Positions 59,047-64,000 of a DNA stretch of 64,000 bases are shown piece by piece. The stretch comes from Alphaproteobacteria bacterium. Its GTDB lineage: Bacteria > Pseudomonadota > Alphaproteobacteria > Micropepsales > Micropepsaceae. Each line of letters begins with the position of its first letter. Within the stretch, counting starts at the first letter, position 1. The notes beneath the pieces were generated by a model. That model saw only the letters and a program-made list of their open reading frames with translations. It did not search any database and had not been told where the DNA came from. The stretch is from the NCBI GenBank assembly GCA_947473475.1, contig CANJBZ010000001.1, positions 1-64,000 on the forward strand, written 5' to 3'. The translations under genes and the position numbers were made by a program.

Positions 59047-59368
59047 GATTTCTGCACGCCGCGGCAGCGAGAACGTGTTTGCCGATCTAGGATTTTTGCC
59101 CGCCGAAGCTGCCGAAATGGAGACAAAGAGCGCTCTTATCGATGCTATTGGTGAAACCATCGCCCGGCGTAAATTGTCTCAAGTCGAGGCCGCCAAATTA
59201 TGTGGGACGGATCAGCCGACGCTTTCCAAGCTCCTGCGAGGCCGGATGGAAAGTGTAACGATCGACAGGTTAGCCTCATGGCTAACCGCGCTCGGGCGTA
59301 CTGTTGAAATTCACGTCCGTCCCTATGACGCTCGTGCAAAGTTGGGCCAGCTTATTGCTGTGCTGTAA
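59039..59368 (+). CDS. HigA-like XRE-family antitoxin
   Basis: About 109 residues with a helix-turn-helix: LSQVEAAKLCGTDQPTLSKLLRG, shown by its core LSQVEAAKLCGTDQPTLSKL, followed by ESVTIDRLASWLTALGRTVEIHV. It likely binds the 58651-58680 inverted repeat and neutralises the toxin. The start ATG 59039 (or 59036) overlaps the toxin 3' end, with GGAG at 59028-59031. Confidence 0.88.
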   Translation: MRKISARRGSENVFADLGFLPAEAAEMETKSALIDAIGETIARRKLSQVEAAKLCGTDQPTLSKLLRGRMESVTIDRLASWLTALGRTVEIHVRPYDARAKLGQLIAVL

Positions 59369-59507
59369 TGCGCCGCTGACAAAGCCCCGAATTTGCGTGG
59401 CGATGATAGGGGAGCGGGCGGCACGCGCATAGCGTGCGCGTCACAGGTTTGCCTCCGTCCAACCGTGCTATTATTGGCCGGATTGGAATGAAAGCTGGGA
59501 CGGAACG

Positions 59508-60227
59508 ATGCGGAAAATACTAGCCTTTGCGGGTGGACTGCTGTGTGTGGCGGCCGGCTCCTTCGCCGCGCTCGCGCAAGCGCCCACGCACCCGATGTCG
59601 TTTTTTGTCAGCAGCGAAAGCCTTCCCGGTGGCGCCAATTTCGGCAATATCGCGAATGCCGATGCGCATTGTCAGGCGCTGGCAGCGGCTGCGGGTGCAG
59701 GTGGCCATGTGTGGCACGCGTATCTTTCGGTGCAGGAACGCCCCGGTCAGCCAGCCATTAACGCACGCGACCGCATCGGCAAGGGGCCTTGGTACAATGC
59801 CAAGGGCGTGCTGATTGCCAAAGACGTGGACGAGCTGCACGCCATGAAAAGCTTCGCACCGGGTGCGGCAATGAACGAGAAGGGCGTGCCCAATCCGGGC
59901 CGTGGCGCGTCCGAAGATCCGGCCGACAAAACCTGGCCCTATATGCAGGCCCACCCGGAATCGATGCGTCACGAGATTTTGACCGGCTCCACGCCTGAGG
60001 GCCGCGCCTTCACCGATGGCCGCGATCACACCTGCAACAACTGGACAAGCTCGGCCGACGGCAACTCGCCCCAGCGCGCGAGAACCAACACCGGCCCGGG
60101 CGCGGAGATCGGCAAATCCGACGATTCCGGCCCGTGGAATTCGCAAGGTATCAGCGGCGGCTGCGATCACGTCGCCCTCGCCCGCAGCCATGGCGCGGGC
60201 TTGTTCTACTGCTTCGCTGCGGAGTAA
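59508..60227 (+). CDS. Exported lectin-like / C-type-fold hypothetical protein
   Basis: A 239-residue exported protein with a signal peptide ending near ALAQAPTH. The body MSFFVSSESLPGGANFGNIANADAHCQALA (in part), HVWHAYLSV, ARDRIGKGPWYNAKG and CNNWTSSADG matches a family of bacterial secreted proteins with a collagenase-NC10/lectin-like fold. Cysteine pairs CQ, CNNW, GCDH and FYCF probably form disulfides. TATTAT at 59469-59474 is a possible -10 box, and GCACGC/GCGTGC hairpin arms lie at 59421-59437. Function unknown. Confidence 0.82.
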   Translation: MRKILAFAGGLLCVAAGSFAALAQAPTHPMSFFVSSESLPGGANFGNIANADAHCQALAAAAGAGGHVWHAYLSVQERPGQPAINARDRIGKGPWYNAKGVLIAKDVDELHAMKSFAPGAAMNEKGVPNPGRGASEDPADKTWPYMQAHPESMRHEILTGSTPEGRAFTDGRDHTCNNWTSSADGNSPQRARTNTGPGAEIGKSDDSGPWNSQGISGGCDHVALARSHGAGLFYCFAAE

Positions 60228-60250
60228 CTGGCCCAAAAAATCGACAGGCA

Positions 60251-60466
60251 CTACCGATCGGAGCGATCCCGGTAGTTCGATGGATTTGCATCAGGGATCG
60301 AGCCTGCAAGCTCCTCGAGCGTCGGTATTGGGATGAGAAGCACGCCTCTGCCCTTTGGGACGAAGGCTAACTCCTGTCCCGCGTTCCAGCCCATCGCGTC
60401 GCGAATTGTCGCTGGGATGGAAATATGAAACGTCGATGTAAGACGAGCCGTAGCTTTACCGATCAT
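60251..60466 (-). CDS. Orphan AbrB/MazE-like antitoxin
   Basis: A 71-residue SpoVT/AbrB-fold protein: ARLTSTFHISIPATIRDAMG, WNAGQELAFVPKGRG, and a C-terminal arm. No toxin gene follows; the next gene is convergent and starts 23 bp on. It may be a solitary regulator or the remains of a toxin-antitoxin pair. No clear ribosome-binding site is seen. Confidence 0.75.
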   Translation of the reverse strand: MIGKATARLTSTFHISIPATIRDAMGWNAGQELAFVPKGRGVLLIPIPTLEELAGSIPDANPSNYRDRSDR

Positions 60467-60489
60467 AGCGTTGGGTGCCCATACCGGAC

Positions 60490-60675
60490 TCAGAACCGTC
60501 CGCCATAACCCACGCCATTGCCCCAGCGGCCGACTTGCGGCGGGGGTTTGCGGAAAACATCGGGTGTGCGCGGTTGCGGAAGATTGGCAGCCGCCGCGTC
60601 GGCGGCGGGGCCTGCATTCATCGTGGTGCAGCCGGACAGCAGTAGGACTGCTGCTAGGATCATAGAATTTCGCAC
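60490..60675 (-). CDS. Small lipoprotein
   Basis: A 61-residue protein from GTG 60675, with GGGAG six bases upstream. The lipoprotein signal MRNSMILAAVLLLSGC has lipobox LLSGC; C16 would be lipidated. The mature part is Pro/Gly-rich and ends GRWGNGVGYGGRF. Envelope-located; function unknown. Confidence 0.75.
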   Translation of the reverse strand: MRNSMILAAVLLLSGCTTMNAGPAADAAAANLPQPRTPDVFRKPPPQVGRWGNGVGYGGRF

Positions 60676-60689
60676 GTGGTTTCTCCCTG

Positions 60690-60735
60690 CGTGCTTCGAG
60701 GCTCGCTAACACGAGCACCTCAGCATGACGCAAAA
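60690..60735. repeat. Short copy of the GTGCTTCGAGG / CCTCAGCATGACG repeat
   Basis: CGTGCTTCGAGGCTCGC followed by GCACCTCAGCATGACGC, matching the larger element at 15091-15262. It lies in the gap before the amidohydrolase gene. Confidence 0.8.
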
Positions 60736-60854
60736 TCATACAACAGATTGCACGGGAGCGCAGGCGGCTAGGCCGGGCTACTGCAAATCTCAGCTTGTCG
60801 AACCGGCCTCACGCGGCCGATGATCCCGTCAACAAACGCGCCGGGAGAAGTCGC

Positions 60855-62054
60855 ATGAAGAATTCCACCGATCATCCAAGCCATTGCGGGTGCGGCGCGC
60901 ATCCGTCGCGGCGCGCGCTGTTGCAAGCGGGGCTTGTGTCGGCCACGGGTTTGGCTCTGGCGCCGACTGCCGCTCCGGCCCAAATCACCGGCGTCGGGGT
61001 GGCGGAAGGCACGCTGCCCGGACGCACCGCGCCGCACACGATGGAAGGATTGTCGGCATCGGCGACGCCGCGCGCGCGGCTCGGTATCGACATCCACGCA
61101 CATTACTACCCCGAAGAATATTTACAGGTGATGGCGGGGTCGAAGCCCTTCGGCGGCGATTACCAGGACACGCCGCAGGGCTACATGCTGAAAGCGCCGG
61201 GATTTTCCGGTGGCCCGTTCCCGGCCAAATTCACCGATCTGAAGCTCAGGCTCGCCGATATGGATGCACAGGGTGTGCAGATGCACGCGCTGTCGCTGAC
61301 GCGGCCCATGCCCTATTTCGGACCGCCCGATTTCGCGTTGAAGCTTGCCCGCGCGTACAACGACGGCACGGCGCGCGCTGCTCGTCTGTACCCGGATCGT
61401 TTCGTCGGGCTGATGGCGCTGCCGATGAATTCCGCCGAGCGTACGATGGATGAATTGGATCGCGCCTCGAAACTCCCGGGCATGAAGGGCGTGTATCTCG
61501 GCTGCAACATCGAGGGGCGCGATTTCTCCGAACCGGAGTTCCTCCCCATCTTCCAGAAGATCGAGGCGCTGAATCTGCCGGTCTTCCTGCACCCCAACGG
61601 CGCGGTGGGCGGCAAACGGTTCGATCCGTTCTATCTTGCCAACATCCTCGGCAATCCCTTCGATACGACCATTGCCGCGTGCCATTTGATCTATGGCGGC
61701 GTGCTCGATAAATGCCCGAACCTGCAGATCAACCTGCCGCATGCGGGCGGCGCGATTCCATTCCTGATCGGGCGGATGGATCATGGCTACGCGGTGCGGC
61801 GCGATGTGCCGGCGTTGCCGCGCCCCCCGTCAGAATATATGCGCCGGTTTACCTACGACACGATCGGCCACAACCCGAATGTGGTGAAGTTCCTGATCTC
61901 CGAAGTCGGCGCGGACCGCGTGATGCTGGGCAGCGACTATTGCCTGGATATGGGCTATCTGAAGCCGGTGCAGGATTTGGACGTTCTCGGGCTGAACACG
62001 CGCGACCGCGACCTGATCCTTAGAGGCAATGCGCAACGCATTTTGAAGCTGTAG
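60855..62054 (+). CDS. Tat-exported amidohydrolase, ACMSD-like
   Basis: A metal-dependent amidohydrolase of 399 residues. The start at ATG 60855 (GGGAGAAG upstream) gives a twin-arginine leader SRRALLQAGLVSATGLALAP. Metal ligands are the H-x-H of GIDIHAHYYPEE, HPNG, and D of MLGSDYCLDMG. The fold and motifs resemble 2-amino-3-carboxymuconate semialdehyde decarboxylase and related aromatic decarboxylases or hydrolases. Those are normally cytosolic, so export is unusual. It is followed after nine bases by the VOC gene. Confidence 0.9.
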   Translation: MKNSTDHPSHCGCGAHPSRRALLQAGLVSATGLALAPTAAPAQITGVGVAEGTLPGRTAPHTMEGLSASATPRARLGIDIHAHYYPEEYLQVMAGSKPFGGDYQDTPQGYMLKAPGFSGGPFPAKFTDLKLRLADMDAQGVQMHALSLTRPMPYFGPPDFALKLARAYNDGTARAARLYPDRFVGLMALPMNSAERTMDELDRASKLPGMKGVYLGCNIEGRDFSEPEFLPIFQKIEALNLPVFLHPNGAVGGKRFDPFYLANILGNPFDTTIAACHLIYGGVLDKCPNLQINLPHAGGAIPFLIGRMDHGYAVRRDVPALPRPPSEYMRRFTYDTIGHNPNVVKFLISEVGADRVMLGSDYCLDMGYLKPVQDLDVLGLNTRDRDLILRGNAQRILKL

Positions 62055-62062
62055 GAGCCGTC

Positions 62063-62698
62063 ATGGCGTTCGATCCCGAAGTCATCCGCAATATGAAGCC
62101 CGGCGAAGGGCTGCCGTTCGAGATCACCAAGCTCGGTCATGTCGTGCTGAACTGCTCGGACATGGAACGCTCGGTGCGCTTTTACACGCAAGTGTTGGGC
62201 TTCCGGATTTCCGACGTTTATCCCGATGGCATGGTGCCGGGCGGCATGGTGTTCATGCGCTTCAACGAAGACCACCACGGCGTTGCGCTCGTCGGCTCGA
62301 TGGACAAGCCGTCGCCGAATTTTGAGATAAACCACATAGCGTTCGAAGTGGACACGCTGGACGAGGTGGTGCGCGCCCGCAATCATCTGCGCAAACATGG
62401 CGTCAAAGTCGATTTCGAAGGCCGCCGCCGCGCGGGCGTGCAGATCGCGGTTGAATTCCGCGACCCCGATGGCCACCGGCTGGAAATTTATTGGGGATTG
62501 GATATCGTCAAAGAGGACGGTTACATCCGCCCGGCATCGGAGTGGAAGCTTGCGCTCAGCCTGAAGCAGGCCGTGGAAGACCCCGTTGTGGGCCAGGACA
62601 CGACGCTGAAAGACCCTGCCGCTCTGGAAGAAGCCGGGCAAACCGCCGACCAGTGGCAAGCAGGCGGTACCTCACGCTGGCCGCAACCCGGAACGTAA
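62063..62698 (+). CDS. VOC-family (glyoxalase/extradiol dioxygenase-like) protein
   Basis: A 211-residue protein with one VOC domain: KLGHVVLNCSDMERSVRFYT, NHIAFEVDTLDEV and the metal segment EFRDPDGHRLEIYWG. H and E residues in the last motif fit a metal-binding extradiol dioxygenase or lyase. TAGGAG precedes the ATG. It is translated right after the amidohydrolase, so both probably act in one aromatic pathway. Confidence 0.9.
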   Translation: MAFDPEVIRNMKPGEGLPFEITKLGHVVLNCSDMERSVRFYTQVLGFRISDVYPDGMVPGGMVFMRFNEDHHGVALVGSMDKPSPNFEINHIAFEVDTLDEVVRARNHLRKHGVKVDFEGRRRAGVQIAVEFRDPDGHRLEIYWGLDIVKEDGYIRPASEWKLALSLKQAVEDPVVGQDTTLKDPAALEEAGQTADQWQAGGTSRWPQPGT

Positions 62699-62737
62699 GC
62701 GGGAACAAACGGGGCCGCGAACACCGGCCCCGTTGCT

Positions 62738-63652
62738 TCACGCGATCCGGTTGGTGAGCGTGCCGAGACCGTCGATCTCCAACTTCACCACATCGCCTGC
62801 TTTCAAAAATTCGCTGCGGCCCTGACCGACGCCGGCGGGCGTGCCGGTGAGAATGAGGTCGCCCGGATAGAGCGTCATGCTGATCGAAAGCTGGGCGATC
62901 TGTTCGGCCAGCGTGAAGATCATCTCGGCCGTGTTGGAATCCTGCTTGATGACGTCGTTCACCCAAAGCTTCATCGCCAGGTTCTGCGGATCGGGAATGT
63001 CGTCGGCCGGAACGATCCACGGGCCCACCGGGCAAGCGCCGTCGAAGCTCTTCTGCATGGTCCAATCGAACGAGAAGGGCGAGCCCGCGGCGGCTTCCGC
63101 GCGGCGTCCCAATTCACGGGCCGAAAGATCGTTGGCGATCGTGTAGCCCGCGACATGCTTGAGCGCGTCTTCCGCGCGGATGTTTTTGCCCGGCGTTCCG
63201 ATGATCGCTGCAAGCTCCACTTCCCAGTCGAGATTCTTACAGTAATGCGTGGCCGCAACCGTCGCGCCCGGATCGGTGACGCTGCGCGAGGCTTTAAGGA
63301 AAAACCACGGCTTGCCGCCATTGAGCTTGGGATCGGGGTCGAGCGGCCGATTGAGGCGCTTGGCCATTTCCATGGCATGGTCGCGGTAATTGGCGCCGGC
63401 GCAGTAGATGGCGGGCGGATACAAAACCGGCGCACGCAAATGCGTTTCGGAAAGTTTCCAGCCCGCGCCGGTCTTTTGCGCCGCTGCTGCCAGCATGTCC
63501 TTAGCGCGCGTCCAATCTTCCAGGATCCGCAGCACGCTGCTGTAGGTGGGCTGATCCGTCAGCGTAGCGGCATCGAAAACCGTGTCGCCGACGATGATCC
63601 CGGCGCGCGGCCCATTGTCCGATTCATAGGTCGCCAGTTTGTATTTGGTCAT
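62738..63652 (-). CDS. Fumarylacetoacetate hydrolase-family protein
   Basis: A 304-residue FAH-family hydrolase that cleaves or hydrates the products of aromatic ring opening. Motifs are YCAGANYRDHAMEM, FLKASRSVTDPG, NLDWEVELAAIIG (metal E residues), NDLSARELG and GDLILTGTPAGVG. AAGGAGC precedes the ATG; the Mo hydroxylase stop is one base upstream, so they form an operon. Confidence 0.94.
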   Translation of the reverse strand: MTKYKLATYESDNGPRAGIIVGDTVFDAATLTDQPTYSSVLRILEDWTRAKDMLAAAAQKTGAGWKLSETHLRAPVLYPPAIYCAGANYRDHAMEMAKRLNRPLDPDPKLNGGKPWFFLKASRSVTDPGATVAATHYCKNLDWEVELAAIIGTPGKNIRAEDALKHVAGYTIANDLSARELGRRAEAAAGSPFSFDWTMQKSFDGACPVGPWIVPADDIPDPQNLAMKLWVNDVIKQDSNTAEMIFTLAEQIAQLSISMTLYPGDLILTGTPAGVGQGRSEFLKAGDVVKLEIDGLGTLTNRIA

Positions 63653-63653
63653 T

Positions 63654-64000
63654 TCAAGCTCCTTGCGCCCGCGCGGCGGTGATTAATTCCAGCACTCTGT
63701 ACGGAAACAGTGGCACCTGTGTAATGCGTACGCCGAATGGTTCAAGCGCATTCTCGACCGCCGAAATGATGGCCGCGGCGGAGGGAATTACCCCGGCTTC
63801 GCCCGCCCCTTTGACGCCCAGCGGATTCAGTGGCGAGGGCGCGCTCGTATAGAAGCTCTCAATGGTGGGCACTTCGGTCGAACTGGGCAGCAGGTAATCG
63901 GCAAAGGTCGTGGTGGTCGGCTGGCCGCCTTTGTCATAGCCCATATATTCGTAGAGCGCGTTGCCGATGCCATGGGCGATGCCGCCGCGCGTTTGCCCGT
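63654..64000 (-). CDS. Xanthine-dehydrogenase-family molybdopterin-binding subunit, C-terminal part (runs off the window)
   Basis: The 3' end of a second Mo hydroxylase large subunit; the 5' part lies beyond the right edge. Visible residues run from GQTRGGIAHGIGNALYEYMG to the stop at 63654 and include the catalytic glutamate motif GVKGAGEAG. It is closely similar to the end of the subunit at 27468-29828. It is coupled to the FAH gene. The 5' region may hold small and medium subunits. Confidence 0.92.
   Translation of the reverse strand, partial: GQTRGGIAHGIGNALYEYMGYDKGGQPTTTTFADYLLPSSTEVPTIESFYTSAPSPLNPLGVKGAGEAGVIPSAAAIISAVENALEPFGVRITQVPLFPYRVLELITAARAQGA

Overview
GC-rich bacterial chromosome segment, most likely from an alphaproteobacterium. 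This rests on the gene content, the many GC-rich palindromic intergenic repeats, a PEP-CTERM protein and the catabolic gene repertoire; the family level is a guess (a Rhizomicrobium-like lineage would fit). I see no rRNA, tRNA, CRISPR array, transposase or phage structural gene. Coding density is high, on both strands, and no gene-free stretch exceeds about 300 bases.

Layout. 1-7.4 kb: a giant RTX/cadherin-type secreted protein gene broken by one in-frame TAA. 7.4-14.4 kb: an IclR regulator divergent from a Rieske oxygenase, then an acyl-CoA ligase/thioesterase/MDR dehydrogenase operon and a UbiD-type decarboxylase. 14.6-21.8 kb: thioredoxin 2, then a five-gene minus-strand operon (aldo/keto reductase, NadX-like, glyoxalase-like, gamma-glutamyltransferase-like, metallo-beta-lactamase fold) and an alpha/beta hydrolase. 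22-36 kb: MetE-like protein, a cytosolic binding-protein-fold enzyme, an NCS2 permease, a second UbiD, a xanthine-dehydrogenase-type Mo hydroxylase subunit, VapBC, an MFS carrier and the HyuA/HyuB pair. 36-44.9 kb: an orphan ParA, a Bug-type binding protein, small secreted or hypothetical proteins, a bicupin, a second cytosolic binding-protein-like gene, an AAHS-type MFS carrier and a class II aldolase-like protein. 44.9-51.5 kb: glycolate oxidase GlcDEF, glycolate/lactate permease and cytochrome P460. 51.6-58.7 kb: small secreted protein, PEP-CTERM protein with a sigma-54 promoter, MFS carrier, glyoxylate aminotransferase and a 1003-residue FAD/Fe-S 2-hydroxyacid dehydrogenase. 58.7-64 kb: HigBA-like toxin-antitoxin, lectin-like secreted protein, orphan AbrB antitoxin, small lipoprotein, Tat-exported amidohydrolase, VOC protein, FAH-family hydrolase and the 3' end of a second Mo hydroxylase subunit.

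How it works together. Most genes look like catabolism of aromatic or heterocyclic carboxylic acids: uptake carriers (three MFS, one NCS2), ring oxidation (Rieske, Mo hydroxylases, cupin), decarboxylation (two UbiD, a 4,5-dihydroxyphthalate-decarboxylase-like protein, an ACMSD-like amidohydrolase), CoA activation, and ring or amide cleavage (Hyu, FAH). A second theme is C2 metabolism: glycolate uptake and oxidation to glyoxylate, then transamination to glycine. Substrates cannot be fixed from sequence alone.

The most notable signals are: the in-frame stop that separates the RTX protein from its C-terminal secretion signal; GC-rich palindromic elements that have entered reading frames (twice in GlcF, once in the FAD/Fe-S dehydrogenase, and at the acyl-CoA ligase C-terminus); two PcaR-like operators between the IclR gene and the oxygenase; a sigma-54 promoter with upstream dyads at the PEP-CTERM gene; and a toxin-antitoxin promoter that predicts a leaderless transcript.
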